A stretch of 64,000 bases of DNA from Brevibacillus invocatus (GTDB lineage Bacteria > Bacillota > Bacilli > Brevibacillales > Brevibacillaceae): assembly GCF_003710915.1 (NCBI RefSeq), contig NZ_RHHR01000045.1, forward strand, positions 1-64,000. Direction: 5' to 3'. The position numbers and the translations under genes were made by a program. Positions within the stretch are counted from its first letter, which is position 1, and every line of letters starts with the position of its first letter. The notes under the pieces were generated by a model that did no database searches, had not been told where the DNA came from, and saw only the letters and a list, made by a program, of their open reading frames with translations. Below are positions 15,457 to 24,580 of the stretch, piece by piece.

Positions 15457-16545
15457 GTGAGAAAAGTGCATATTACCTCGGTCAAGCCTGGAGAAGTTGT
15501 AGCCAAAAGCATCTTTCTTGAGAATGGAAACGTACTTTTGGGACAGGGTGTGGAATTGACCGACCGCTATATTCAACGACTCGTCCATTTGGGAATCGAT
15601 ACGCTATTTATCCAGGACAAGCATACCGAAGACATCATTCCGGAAGACGTGATTCGCGATGAAACCCGGAAGGAAGCTGTCGATACGGTCTTTAAAACGA
15701 TGACAACACTGGTAGATCAGCCACAGGTAAAACGGCGGACATCCATGACTGACTTTGGTCATACCTTTCAAAATGTATTTCGCGAAATCATGAATGACTT
15801 AAGTGGTCGACGCGATGTCTTGGTGAATCTGACCAATCTCCATGTCCTCGATGGCTACCTCTTCCATCACTCTGTGAATGTTGCCGTACTGGCAGGGGTC
15901 GTAGGCCTGGCCAAGGGATACAATCAGCAGCAGATGATGGATTTGGGTGTTGGAGCCTTGCTGTTTGATATTGGAATGACACAGGTGCCCAAGGAACTGT
16001 GGAGCCGCCAGACGACACTCAGTGATGAAGAACGTCAAAGGGTTCGCTATCACACCGAGGAAGGTTTCAACATCCTGCGCAGCCAGCACAATATCGCGCT
16101 GGTGTCCGCGCACTGTGCGCTGCAGCACCACGAGCGCTTCGACGGCTCCGGATATCCACGGGAGTTGGCTGGAGAGCAAATCCATGAGTACGCACGTATC
16201 GTGGCCATCGCGGATGTATACGATGCACTCGTCTCCACCCGCCCCTTCCGCAAAAGCTTTTCACCGAGTGATGCGACGGAATTTTTGTTTGCTGCCGGCA
16301 ATTCCTATTTCGATCTGGAATTGCTCAAGATCTTCTTGCAGCATGTAGCGATCTATCCAGTCGCTTCAACTGTCCAGCTCAATACGGGACAAATCGGGGT
16401 CGTCTCTCAGGTTAATCCGTTGGCCGTCAATCGCCCGACGATCCGTATCCTGCAGGAGATGGATGGCTCTCCCGTCACCACTCCCTATGAAATCGACCTG
16501 TACGAAAAGGAATGGATGAGCTTGACGATTGTCCGAACGCTGTAA
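15457..16545 (+). CDS. HD-GYP-like domain protein with altered HD motif
   Basis: 362 residues from GTG 15457 (GAGG 8 bp before). The track-length frame begins at ATG 15424, which has no ribosome site. Residues 1-100 form the N-terminal segment typical of Gram-positive HD-GYP proteins. The domain at about 115-300 keeps FHHSVNVAVL, YHTEEG and HHERFDGSGYP (the GYP motif), but the HD diad reads LLFDIGMTQVP instead of HDIGK. Canonical members hydrolyse cyclic di-GMP or related nucleotides; with His replaced by Phe, activity is uncertain. Signalling is inferred from the family. Confidence 0.8.
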   Translation: MRKVHITSVKPGEVVAKSIFLENGNVLLGQGVELTDRYIQRLVHLGIDTLFIQDKHTEDIIPEDVIRDETRKEAVDTVFKTMTTLVDQPQVKRRTSMTDFGHTFQNVFREIMNDLSGRRDVLVNLTNLHVLDGYLFHHSVNVAVLAGVVGLAKGYNQQQMMDLGVGALLFDIGMTQVPKELWSRQTTLSDEERQRVRYHTEEGFNILRSQHNIALVSAHCALQHHERFDGSGYPRELAGEQIHEYARIVAIADVYDALVSTRPFRKSFSPSDATEFLFAAGNSYFDLELLKIFLQHVAIYPVASTVQLNTGQIGVVSQVNPLAVNRPTIRILQEMDGSPVTTPYEIDLYEKEWMSLTIVRTL

Positions 16546-16567
16546 TCCAATAGAGGGGTACCTGTTT

Positions 16568-16596
16568 AGCTGAGACTGGCATGTCTCGGCTTTTTT
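16568..16596 (+). terminator. terminator after HD-GYP-like gene
   Basis: AGCTGAGAC (16568-16576) pairs with GTCTCGGCT (16583-16591), followed by TTTTT. Confidence 0.85.
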
Positions 16597-16691
16597 CATT
16601 CCTTCCTGTCTATTCTTTGCACGCCGGGTGCCTGTATAGGCTTGTTGTCCTATCAGAATTTCAGTATGATGAGTAGGAGGAGGGTTGTCGA

Positions 16692-17213
16692 ATGTCGAAA
16701 AAATTCGTTATCGAAGCGATTATGCTCGCCATCTATGGAGAACTGATGGCACCGTCGCAACCGGTAGAATATCTGATACCCGCATCGACAATCTATGAAT
16801 TGGACGAATTTCTGCTAAGCCAGGAACCGATCATGCCGCTCGCTTCTGACGATCAATACGTTCGCCAGGTCATGCAGGAAATGAGCCAGTTTTTTTCCGA
16901 CCCCTTCAATCGCAAGCGGTTGGAAAAAGGACTGATCGCTCCTTGGTCGCAAGTTCCCTTTACATTTCCTAACGGAGTGACCCTGACGATTGTCAATGGT
17001 GAAGACAACGCCATGTGGGGAGAAATATTTGATCCTGTCGAGACACAGCTATTGCTGACGTCAATTCGTTTTGAAGTCCCCTTGATCACAGATCAGCCGG
17101 ACTATCAGGATCGGATTCTGGAATATGTAGTACCCGTTCAATTTTATGATGTGGAAGATTTTGAGTTCGCTCTGGAGCAAGGCATATCGCTAAAAGAGCT
17201 TCAGGAACCATAG
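16692..17213 (+). CDS. conserved hypothetical protein
   Basis: 173 residues; ATG preceded by AGGAGGAGGG. No membrane span, signal peptide or known motif was recognised. The N-terminal half has a helical, hydrophobic character (FVIEAIMLAIYGELM); the middle holds FTFPNGVTLTI and a strongly acidic C-terminus. Terminators on both sides make it a single-gene transcript. The function is unknown. Confidence 0.7.
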   Translation: MSKKFVIEAIMLAIYGELMAPSQPVEYLIPASTIYELDEFLLSQEPIMPLASDDQYVRQVMQEMSQFFSDPFNRKRLEKGLIAPWSQVPFTFPNGVTLTIVNGEDNAMWGEIFDPVETQLLLTSIRFEVPLITDQPDYQDRILEYVVPVQFYDVEDFEFALEQGISLKELQEP

Positions 17214-17243
17214 AGCCAGCATCGTTACCCAGCTGAATCTGAC

Positions 17244-17281
17244 AACAGACTGACGTTCAATTTTCGTCAGTCTGTTTTTTA
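17244..17281 (+). terminator. strong terminator before MocR gene
   Basis: AACAGACTGACG (17244-17255) pairs with CGTCAGTCTGTT (17265-17276) and runs into T. Confidence 0.9.
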
Positions 17282-17388
17282 TCTTTCGTCGCACAGTGGC
17301 TCTTTTTCGTTGGCGAATTGGCTCTTTTATTTTTCAGATAATATCCGTATAGTGAGACAAAGGGAAAAATGGATGAAGGAGCCGTACG

Positions 17389-18816
17389 ATGGGGAGAAAT
17401 CCGGTCTATACACATGTCTACAATCAGCTTCGGTACAAAATCCTGAGCGGCGAACTGCCGATTGGCTCCCTTTTACCCCCTGAACGAAAGCTGGCCGTCC
17501 AGCTGGGAGTCAGTCGCAACACGATCGTCCGGGCATTTTCTGAGCTGGAAGCGGAAGGATTGATCGCGGGAAAGATGGGCAGCGGCAGGTACGTGGAAGC
17601 CTTGCCTCCCACTCCCTCCTTGACGAGAGTGGATTGGAGGAGCCAGAGCACACGTAGCCTTCTCCACCCCTCTCCTTCCCATATGGAAGAAATCTTGTCC
17701 ATCACCGACAAGTATCCGCATACGATCAATTTTGCGCATGGCGATGGAGGAAAATATACGCTCGTCCAATCCCGTTTGACGGAATACGTGGAAGCTGCAG
17801 CGAAACGATCTTCATCATACTTCTTTACCTCTGTGCAAGGCTTGCCCGAATTGCGCGAGCGACTGGTCGAGTGGATGGGTATCCCCCAGATCTCTTCTCC
17901 TGATCAGATATGCGTCACCAGTGGGTCGCAGGAAGGGCTTTATCTGATCGCGACCCTGCTCGCTCGGCAGGGTGATTGCATAGTCACGGAAATGCCTACG
18001 TATTTCGGCTCGCTACAGCTCTTTCAATCCCTTGGCATGCAAATCATCCCGGTACCGCTCGATCAAGATGGCATGCGCGTCGATTTGCTGGAGGGGATCC
18101 TCGCCCGCTCGCGCCCACGCTTTATCTATACGGTGCCTACTTTTCACAATCCAACTGGCCGTACCCTGACTTTGGCACGGCGCAGGCAGCTGCTCGCAAT
18201 CAGTGAAAAATACGGCATTCCGATCGTCGAGGACGATGCTTACCGGCATTTGCATTTGGAGCATGAACCGCCCCCGAGCCTGAAGCAATTAGATCAATGG
18301 GGCAATGTGATTTACCTGAATACTTTCTCAAAGATGCTTTTTCCCGGTCTGCGGATAGGATGGATTGCCGGAAGCAGCCCGATCATCCAGTACATTACCC
18401 GATTGCGCGAGCTGACAATCAGCACGTCAACCCTTAGTCAGTTTGCCTTGGCCAAATATATGCGTGACGGAGCACTTCGCCCGCATCTCGATACGGTCAC
18501 CCGCCTGTATGCGGAACAGGCCCGTCTCATGGAATCTCAGCTGCGTCCGCTGCGCAGCATGGGGCTCGATTACGAAGTGCCAGCTGGCGGCTTCTACTTC
18601 TGGATTTCCTTGCCGGAAGGAATGAAAGCACGGCAATTAATGGAGCGGTGCATGGAGGCAGGCGTTTCTTTTACCTGTGGGGATATGTTTTTGCTCCGTG
18701 AGGCTGAACAGCCGTACATCCGCCTGTGCTTTACGCACGAAGGAGCTGAGCGGACCCTGCACGGCATGTCTATACTTACACGTGTTCTTTATCAACAAAA
18801 GGAGGATTCCCGATGA
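17389..18816 (+). CDS. MocR-type regulator (GntR HTH plus aminotransferase domain)
   Basis: 475 residues, ATG after GAAGGAG. Residues 1-75 are a GntR winged helix (HVYNQLRYKILSGELPIG, LGVSRNTIVRAF). Residues 115-470 form a class I aminotransferase fold with the PLP lysine in NTFSKMLFPGLRIGW (about residue 312) and YTVPTFHNPTGRTL. MocR proteins use PLP or an amino acid aldimine as effector. The stop overlaps the azlC start (ATGA), so it is translationally coupled to an amino-acid exporter and probably controls it. A catalytic transaminase role cannot be excluded. Confidence 0.85.
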   Translation: MGRNPVYTHVYNQLRYKILSGELPIGSLLPPERKLAVQLGVSRNTIVRAFSELEAEGLIAGKMGSGRYVEALPPTPSLTRVDWRSQSTRSLLHPSPSHMEEILSITDKYPHTINFAHGDGGKYTLVQSRLTEYVEAAAKRSSSYFFTSVQGLPELRERLVEWMGIPQISSPDQICVTSGSQEGLYLIATLLARQGDCIVTEMPTYFGSLQLFQSLGMQIIPVPLDQDGMRVDLLEGILARSRPRFIYTVPTFHNPTGRTLTLARRRQLLAISEKYGIPIVEDDAYRHLHLEHEPPPSLKQLDQWGNVIYLNTFSKMLFPGLRIGWIAGSSPIIQYITRLRELTISTSTLSQFALAKYMRDGALRPHLDTVTRLYAEQARLMESQLRPLRSMGLDYEVPAGGFYFWISLPEGMKARQLMERCMEAGVSFTCGDMFLLREAEQPYIRLCFTHEGAERTLHGMSILTRVLYQQKEDSR

Positions 18817-19556
18817 ATCAGTCCAAACCGTCTCGCTCTCCTTTTCGAATCGGCTTGTGGGATGCGCTCCCGATCACAGCCAGCTATATCATGTTTGGGG
18901 CGATCTTTGGCATGATGTCCATGCAGGCTGGTCTATCCACCTGGGAGAGCATCTCCATGTCCTTATTCGTCTATTCGGGGGCAGCTCAATTCAGCGTCAT
19001 CTCCATGCTTGCCGATCAAGCCAGCATGTGGGCCATTATTCTCACGACCTTTCTCTTAAACACGCGCCATTTTTTGATGGGCCTTTCCATGTCGCCATAC
19101 TATCAGCGTTATACGGCTGCTCAGGTGAACGGTCTTGCCTTTTACCTGACCGATGAACAATACGCGGTCACCCTGAACCGATTTCGCCATCATCCAAGCC
19201 AGATCTCCTACATTTTAGCCGTGAGTGTCTCCTTGCACCTCGGTTGGGCTCTCGGAACGTGGTTGGGCACCGTGGCTGGCAAGTGGATTCCAGATCCTGC
19301 CTCGCTCGGGCTAGGCTTTAGCTTTACCGCGATGTTTTTGGCCCTTGCCTTCTATCAATTGACGTCAGTCATCCGGATTGTGACTTTCCTGCTCTGCGGG
19401 GCTTTAGCTACTTACTTTGCCATGCTGCTGCCCAATGGTCTGCATTTGCTGATCGCGGGCATCGTCGCTTTCGGGATCGGCTATTTCATGCCAACGAAAA
19501 GCACGGAAGAAGAAAATCAGGCAGAGGAATCCGGTAAGGCGGTGGAAACAGCATGA
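18813..19556 (+). CDS. azlC: AzlC-family branched-chain amino acid exporter subunit
   Basis: 247 residues, ATG after AAAGGAGG. Seven to eight helices; the AzlC region shows ASYIMFGAIFGMMSMQAGLS, VYSGAAQF and LNTRHFLMGLS. AzlC and AzlD together form a two-component exporter of branched-chain amino acids (and 4-azaleucine in B. subtilis). It overlaps the MocR gene upstream and azlD downstream by ATGA, giving a tight three-gene operon. Confidence 0.9.
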   Translation: MNQSKPSRSPFRIGLWDALPITASYIMFGAIFGMMSMQAGLSTWESISMSLFVYSGAAQFSVISMLADQASMWAIILTTFLLNTRHFLMGLSMSPYYQRYTAAQVNGLAFYLTDEQYAVTLNRFRHHPSQISYILAVSVSLHLGWALGTWLGTVAGKWIPDPASLGLGFSFTAMFLALAFYQLTSVIRIVTFLLCGALATYFAMLLPNGLHLLIAGIVAFGIGYFMPTKSTEEENQAEESGKAVETA

Positions 19557-19870
19557 ATTTGGTCTTGCTCTACGTCATCTTGAGCATCATCACCTATTTG
19601 TCCCGACGCGTCTTTTTGCGCCTTCCCGGTCATTGGCTTTCACCGCGCATGAAAAACGGCTTGACCTACATTCCCGTAGGCATTTTTTCAGCTCTCATTT
19701 TCCCTTCGCTATTCGTGCAGGACTCACAGTTTGTAATACAGCCTGTGCTGCTGGTCGCGAGTCTGGTTTGTCTCGGTGTCATGGCCTTGAGTAAAAACGT
19801 CTTCCTCAGCTTTGGGGTCAGTCTGGGACTGGTCGTGCTCGTTTCCCTCGGCATCATTCCCTGGCAGTAG
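19553..19870 (+). CDS. azlD: AzlD-family subunit
   Basis: 105 residues with four short helices and the N-terminal ITYLSRRVFL of the AzlD family. It is the small partner of AzlC in the membrane and overlaps its stop by 4 bp. No clear terminator follows before cheW. Confidence 0.9.
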   Translation: MNLVLLYVILSIITYLSRRVFLRLPGHWLSPRMKNGLTYIPVGIFSALIFPSLFVQDSQFVIQPVLLVASLVCLGVMALSKNVFLSFGVSLGLVVLVSLGIIPWQ

Positions 19871-19903
19871 CGACAGCAAAAAATAACCCTCTTTTCGATT
19901 GGT

Positions 19904-19939
19904 TTGTACATGGTACAATGTGGGTATAGATTGTATAGT
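19904..19939 (+). promoter_or_regulatory. cheW promoter region with dyad
   Basis: TTGTAC-ATG-GTACAA (19904-19918) is a perfect 6+3+6 inverted repeat. It is followed by TATAGA (19925-19930) and TATAGT (19934-19939), either of which could be the -10 box. The dyad may be an operator overlapping the promoter. Confidence 0.35.
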
Positions 19940-19962
19940 GCTTTCGGGGAGGGACTTAAGTA

Positions 19963-20442
19963 ATGGAAATGACAAGACAGACGAACGGAATCGATTGGGC
20001 TGCGGAGCGGGAGACCGTCCAGAGCATCCTGTTCAAAATGGGAGATGAATTCTACGGCCTTCCCATTTCACTGGTACGCGAAATCATCAAGCCCCTGCCT
20101 GTGACTCGTTTTCCGAAATCTCCTGTTCATGTAGAAGGCGTCATTGATTTGCGCGGACGGATTTTGCCGATTATCAACCTGCGAAAAATGTTCGGACTAG
20201 CCCCATTGGGTATTACCGAGGATACCCGCTTCGTCGATCTGCAATTGGACGGACTGGATTTGGGGATTGTCGTAGATGCGGTATCTGAAGTCATGAACAT
20301 TCCAAAGCATCTGATCGAGCCGGCTCCACCGATCATCGCGGGTGTCGAAGGTAAGTACCTGCAGGGAATTGCCCGTCTAAACGATAAGCTGATCATGCTT
20401 CTCGATGTGGATGAAATCTTCGGACAATGGAAAAAGCAATAA
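19963..20442 (+). CDS. cheW: chemotaxis coupling protein CheW
   Basis: 159 residues; ATG after GGGGAGGGA at somewhat long spacing. It has a single CheW domain: ILFKMGDEFYGLPISLVREIIKP, VEGVIDLRGRILPIINLRK and DRLDFVIMLLD-like ending (LNDKLIMLLDVDEIF). It bridges chemoreceptors and the kinase CheA. No cheA, receptor or flagellar gene is nearby, so it is a stand-alone copy or a CheV-like accessory. It has its own terminator. Confidence 0.9.
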   Translation: MEMTRQTNGIDWAAERETVQSILFKMGDEFYGLPISLVREIIKPLPVTRFPKSPVHVEGVIDLRGRILPIINLRKMFGLAPLGITEDTRFVDLQLDGLDLGIVVDAVSEVMNIPKHLIEPAPPIIAGVEGKYLQGIARLNDKLIMLLDVDEIFGQWKKQ

Positions 20443-20446
20443 ATCA

Positions 20447-20478
20447 AAAACGGACGGATTGATTCCGCCTGTTTTTTG
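20447..20478 (+). terminator. terminator after cheW
   Basis: AAAACGGACGGA pairs imperfectly with TCCGCCTGTTTT, followed by T residues. Confidence 0.6.
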
Positions 20479-20490
20479 CTTTCTCCTGCC

Positions 20491-21192
20491 TTATTCTCTT
20501 CCTCCACTCGCCAGATAGGCGAAATTGACCCACACCATTTCTTCAATTCCTAGAATTTCTTTAAACAGGTCCACAGAGTCGTATAAGAGGGAGGCACCCG
20601 TCTCTTCGTCCACATCCGTCAGCAGCTGCAAATCGAACAATGACCGCAGCTGCTGGACTTGCTTAGGCCCCACAATCCGGTTGAAGGACTGTGGCTTGAT
20701 TCGAGTAATTCCTTTGCCCACCTCGCGCCGATACAACTCCGAACGCACCACCCGATCCAATATTTCTTCATACTTTTGCCGCACGTCGTCGCTGTCTGAA
20801 ATCCCTTCCTGCAAGTCCACATGGGGATAGAGTCGGGCAAATTCCAGCTCCGCCATCTCCACGTCCAAAGAATAGCTGATCGTCCCCGAGGACACCTCAT
20901 ATCCGGCATCGAATAAGCGGAAGCCCCAGCCGTTGTCCTCTGCATCGTGAAACCAGAGCAACGGTATGGGCTGCTTCGAGAGCTTGAGCAAAAACGATAC
21001 GGTATTCGAGGTTTCCAGCCATTCATCCTGCAGGAAAAACGCATTCCAGTCGCCATTGACGTTTCTGTGGAAGTGAGGCTGATCTGTCTTGGATAAGGCG
21101 TTTCGTACTTTCGGTTCGTATTTGCGTGGATAAAGAATGCCGGTTGTAAACTCACCCATCCGTTTTCCACCGCCTTTTGGAACGCTATCCAT
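20491..21192 (-). CDS. conserved hypothetical protein
   Basis: 233 residues from ATG 21192; an alternative ATG at 21159 (MGEFTTG) is possible, and neither has a strong ribosome site. No membrane span or familiar motif. It is Trp- and acid-rich in the middle (LLWFHDAEDNGWGFRLF), with a C-terminal helical half. Codon pattern and length indicate a real gene. The function is unknown. Confidence 0.6.
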   Translation of the reverse strand: MDSVPKGGGKRMGEFTTGILYPRKYEPKVRNALSKTDQPHFHRNVNGDWNAFFLQDEWLETSNTVSFLLKLSKQPIPLLWFHDAEDNGWGFRLFDAGYEVSSGTISYSLDVEMAELEFARLYPHVDLQEGISDSDDVRQKYEEILDRVVRSELYRREVGKGITRIKPQSFNRIVGPKQVQQLRSLFDLQLLTDVDEETGASLLYDSVDLFKEILGIEEMVWVNFAYLASGGRE

Positions 21193-21279
21193 AATCCCTA
21201 CTTTTCAGTGTATTCAACAACCGCTTGTTTTTTTCTGAAAAAAGTCCCTTCTTCGCGAGGCAGGTTACTCATTTTTTCA

Positions 21280-21873
21280 TCAGGGCTCCATCTGGTCTAT
21301 GCTGTAATCCTTGTCGAAGGTACTGGTGTGAAGGATGGTATGGACGGCACCTTCCGGCTTCAGCTCCGATTGGTAGAGATGCACCTGATTGACCTGCCAA
21401 TGGGGAGGATCTTCAGCGAGTACCTGCTCATTCAAACGATCGAGCGGCAATCCTTCTGCTGTAGTCTTCGGCCCTCTGGCCAACGTGATGTGCGGCTTAT
21501 AGGCCTTTCGATCATGATCGAGACCGGCATGAAGCTCAAATCGCCTGCCAAGCAGCAGATGGACCTGTTTCAGCGCTTGCGTGTTCCCTCTCAAGCCAAG
21601 CCAGAGAACGCGTGGACGGGAGGCATTCGGGAACGCACCCAGTTCTGCCAATCGCAGTCGAAACGGCTTCGTAATCGCGCTTACGATGTCCAAATCCTCG
21701 CAGATCGCTGGAATCAGCCTCTCCTCCACATCACCCAGGAAATGAAGAGTCAAGTGGAGATTTTGCAGGGACTGCCATCGATCCGCATGTATTTCCTGAC
21801 GAAGCTGTTGTTGTACATCAGTGAGGTACGCGGCGGCATCTTCCGGTATGTCCAAAGCTACGAATAAGCGCAT
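21280..21873 (-). CDS. thpR: RNA 2',3'-cyclic phosphodiesterase ThpR
   Basis: 197 residues from ATG 21873, after AGAAGGA; the frame continues to 21963 without a start signal. Both 2H motifs are intact: HLTLHFLG near residue 40 and PHITLARG near residue 130. ThpR opens 2',3'-cyclic phosphate ends of RNA to 2'-phosphate. Unlike the YjcG-like protein in this window, it keeps both catalytic His residues. It lies in a minus-strand run with unknown genes and surE. Confidence 0.92.
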   Translation of the reverse strand: MRLFVALDIPEDAAAYLTDVQQQLRQEIHADRWQSLQNLHLTLHFLGDVEERLIPAICEDLDIVSAITKPFRLRLAELGAFPNASRPRVLWLGLRGNTQALKQVHLLLGRRFELHAGLDHDRKAYKPHITLARGPKTTAEGLPLDRLNEQVLAEDPPHWQVNQVHLYQSELKPEGAVHTILHTSTFDKDYSIDQMEP

Positions 21874-21973
21874 GTTATCCTTCTCCCTTCCTTCCCAAAA
21901 CTGGCTGTACACGAGGAGACGCAAAAGAGCCCCCCATTGATGGAGAGCCCTCCTCATCCTCATCGTCGCCGCT

Positions 21974-22462
21974 TTAGGCAGCCATCATCTTCCCGGTTAA
22001 GATTCCCAGAACGTGACGCACGTATACCCCCATCCTGCCCGATCCCAGCTGTTCTTGGAAGCGAAGGGTCAGCTCGACATGCCCGATGTGTCCGACAGGC
22101 GGAATATTCCAGAACAGCTCTGCCTCGCCCCGCAAAATCTCTTCTACACGTAACTTTTTCCCTTCCATGTCCATCGCAGGATCGTGGGAGAGAGAAAATT
22201 TCATCATCATCGAGATCTCCTGTGGTTGTGAGAGGGCTTCCTCTCTGAGGTTCAGCTTGCCTCTTATGGCAATCACCCCGGCTTCGCCCCACAGGTTATA
22301 CTCCAGCTTAGCCTGCACTTGCGGATGAACATGGAGCTCCAGCGCAGGCAAGCCTCCTTCAATAGTCAGGGCATGGGCGACAGCCAGCTGTTCCACTTCT
22401 TCTTGAAAACGACGGGCGCATCCAGAAAGGGTCTGAATGAAATAGGGTTGAACCGAGTACAT
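21974..22462 (-). CDS. hypothetical protein
   Basis: 162 residues from ATG 22462, 5 bp after GGGGAGAGGTGA; the upstream extension to 22591 lacks a start signal. It looks soluble and beta-rich, with no Cys-rich or catalytic motif recognised. The next gene on the strand is thpR, 100 bp further on. The function is unknown. Confidence 0.65.
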   Translation of the reverse strand: MYSVQPYFIQTLSGCARRFQEEVEQLAVAHALTIEGGLPALELHVHPQVQAKLEYNLWGEAGVIAIRGKLNLREEALSQPQEISMMMKFSLSHDPAMDMEGKKLRVEEILRGEAELFWNIPPVGHIGHVELTLRFQEQLGSGRMGVYVRHVLGILTGKMMAA

Positions 22463-22591
22463 GTACGTCACCTCTCCCCAGTTGTTTGTTCCATATGTAC
22501 TTACTTCAAAACCCGCCTTGTCGTTTCCTTTGTTGAAACATGACTGATTAACCCTTATTTTCTCGAATGAAAAAATACCTGAGCCAATCAC

Positions 22592-23644
22592 CTATTCATC
22601 ATCCAAAAAGTATGGATTTTGTCCTGCACGCGCACTCTTCTCAAACAGACGAGCGAGATGCTCTTGCGTATGCGCATCGATCTCCAGATGATACAGCCTG
22701 CCGCTTTCATAGCGAAGGATCGGAAAAGCCCCCAGCTGCAATGGATGTACCTCTTCGCTTTGCGCAAACTCCGGCAGCATCATCATAAAGCGCGCAAATG
22801 GATTCAGCTCTTCATCAGACTGGTGAACCACCTCAAACAAATCGTCAAGCGTTGGTGTCACCACCAGATAAATCATGTCCATGCGTTCAGCGGCCCATAC
22901 CGTAAACGCTGCTTCGCGCACTTCACTGCGAGAGTGACGCCTGATCACCCAGACCGCTTGCTGTACCGTACTCATCAAAAGATGGTGGGCGGCCTCTTCT
23001 CCCCGTTCCACTCCGAGCTGGTGATGATCGATCACGTAGGCGATCCCGGTTTCTTGCAGCACGGAATCGGGTAAGCAAATCGCAGGAATGGTTTTGGACT
23101 CTTCCTCTTCCACCACCGCATCATCGGGAAGAGAATCTGCCTTACCCTCGTACAACGCGCGAATCATCTGCTGCACCCGTGTCACTTCTGCGGCAGACAG
23201 ATAGATCTCCTCCGTGTAAATATGGGTGAGCGCCCCCTCCTCGTACGCCAGATAATGCAGCGAGGTGTGCGGCTGCTCCAGCATTTGCAGCGCCATATAG
23301 CGATCCTCTGCCTTTTGAATGTCAAAGGACAGCGGAAAGCCCAGCGGCTGCATAGGGTCTGACAAGGTCCAAATGACAGCGAGCAGCTTTTGTTGATACG
23401 TTTTGTATTCCAGGGATACCGCATCCTTGGTCTGTTCGCTGAACGCATCTACGCTCTCAAAGACGAGGAACAGCTCGACATGGCCTTCAGCATCCATCCT
23501 TGCAAAATAGGGTAGCCCCTGCGCTTCCGACAGCTCGTACAGATCGCGAAACCGCTGTCGATCCAGGACCTCCCCTTGTGTGCTCCCATCTGGAGATGCG
23601 ATCGTCGCATCGGGATTGATTTTTGGGTAAAACTCATCCTGCAT
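22592..23644 (-). CDS. hypothetical protein
   Basis: 350 residues, starting at ATG 23644, 3 bp after the surE stop, so probably translated with surE. It is acidic and soluble. The N-terminal 120 residues include YFARMDAEGHVELFLVFES, and the C-terminal half has repeated patterns of LPEFAQSEEVHPLQLGAFP type. No domain was recognised. The tight spacing to surE suggests co-expression, not a known function. Confidence 0.7.
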   Translation of the reverse strand: MQDEFYPKINPDATIASPDGSTQGEVLDRQRFRDLYELSEAQGLPYFARMDAEGHVELFLVFESVDAFSEQTKDAVSLEYKTYQQKLLAVIWTLSDPMQPLGFPLSFDIQKAEDRYMALQMLEQPHTSLHYLAYEEGALTHIYTEEIYLSAAEVTRVQQMIRALYEGKADSLPDDAVVEEEESKTIPAICLPDSVLQETGIAYVIDHHQLGVERGEEAAHHLLMSTVQQAVWVIRRHSRSEVREAAFTVWAAERMDMIYLVVTPTLDDLFEVVHQSDEELNPFARFMMMLPEFAQSEEVHPLQLGAFPILRYESGRLYHLEIDAHTQEHLARLFEKSARAGQNPYFLDDE

Positions 23645-23647
23645 GGC

Positions 23648-24442
23648 TTACCCCCGCTTTCCCCACTCTTTCACCAGCGGCCATTCATCCATCGCCTTTA
23701 GCAGTCCCTTGTCCGTCGCATCGATATGGATCGGCGTGACAGCAATGTATCCATGCTTGAGCAAATGATAATCCTGCGGCTCAGCCAACGGAATGCCGTC
23801 TGGATAGGTCCTGGTCAAAAAGTATCCTTCTGCTTCCTGATGGTATCGGTCTTCGTAGTGATTGAGGGACAACGAAGCTGGCAGAATGCCCTTTACATCA
23901 TTTAGCGGCAGGTGCGGAATATTCACGTTCCAGAAAACCTCAGGTGGAAGCTCGTTATTCATCGCCTTTTCACCAAACGATTGGACGAGTGGTCGAATCA
24001 TCTCCACGACATCACCATAATTATCCTGGTCTTCCCAGTTGTCATAGGAAAGAGCTACGCCCGGAATGCCCAAAATAACCGCTTCCCGCGCCCCGCTGCA
24101 CGTTCCCGAATAGTAAATGTCACGTCCCAAATTGGTTCCTACATTGATGCCGGAAAACACGATGTCCGGCTTTTGGTCGTCTTCAAAAAGCAAATGATAC
24201 GCCGCTTTTACACAATCTGCCGGGTTTCCGTTCACTGCCCAGGCCTTCACAGGCAGGCCATAAAAATCACGTTCTTCCGGCGACAAGGCACTGCGATACG
24301 TGACACCGTGCCCCACGCCGCTTTTCTCCTCCACCGGTGCCACTACGTAAAGTTCTGCGCCTTCCAGAGTCAGCAATGCTTCAGTCAGCCTTTTGATTCC
24401 CAATGCATCGATGCCATCGTCGTTCGTAATTAAGATCCGCAA
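23648..24442 (-). CDS. surE: 5'/3'-nucleotidase SurE
   Basis: 264 residues from TTG 24442, 8 bp after GAGGAGG; the upstream frame to 24478 would run over that ribosome site. The motifs RILITNDDGIDALGI (metal-binding Asp pair at residues 8-9), VEEKSGVGHGVT (normally ...SG.GHS/G) and FSGINVGTNLGRDIYYSGT identify SurE. It removes phosphate from nucleoside 5'- and 3'-monophosphates in the cytoplasm. Confidence 0.93.
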   Translation of the reverse strand: MRILITNDDGIDALGIKRLTEALLTLEGAELYVVAPVEEKSGVGHGVTYRSALSPEERDFYGLPVKAWAVNGNPADCVKAAYHLLFEDDQKPDIVFSGINVGTNLGRDIYYSGTCSGAREAVILGIPGVALSYDNWEDQDNYGDVVEMIRPLVQSFGEKAMNNELPPEVFWNVNIPHLPLNDVKGILPASLSLNHYEDRYHQEAEGYFLTRTYPDGIPLAEPQDYHLLKHGYIAVTPIHIDATDKGLLKAMDEWPLVKEWGKRG

Positions 24443-24546
24443 ATCAGGATTCCTCCTCTGTGTATAGCCAACAGCCAACTTTCCCCTATTGTACCATATC
24501 CATCCGCTGCCTCAGACAGTTCAAGCATGGCTTCTGTGCACGGATG

Positions 24547-24577
24547 AAAAAAAGGACCCCAAGGTTGTATGGGGCCC
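24547..24577 (-). terminator. terminator after TerB-like gene
   Basis: On the minus strand, GGGCCCCA (24577-24570) pairs with TGGGGTCC (24561-24554) and is followed by seven T residues. Confidence 0.8.
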
Positions 24578-24580
24578 TTC

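Noticed and set aside
18677-19156. 159-residue ORF overlapping the MocR and azlC genes
   Set aside because: It is a shadow frame of two well-supported coupled genes.
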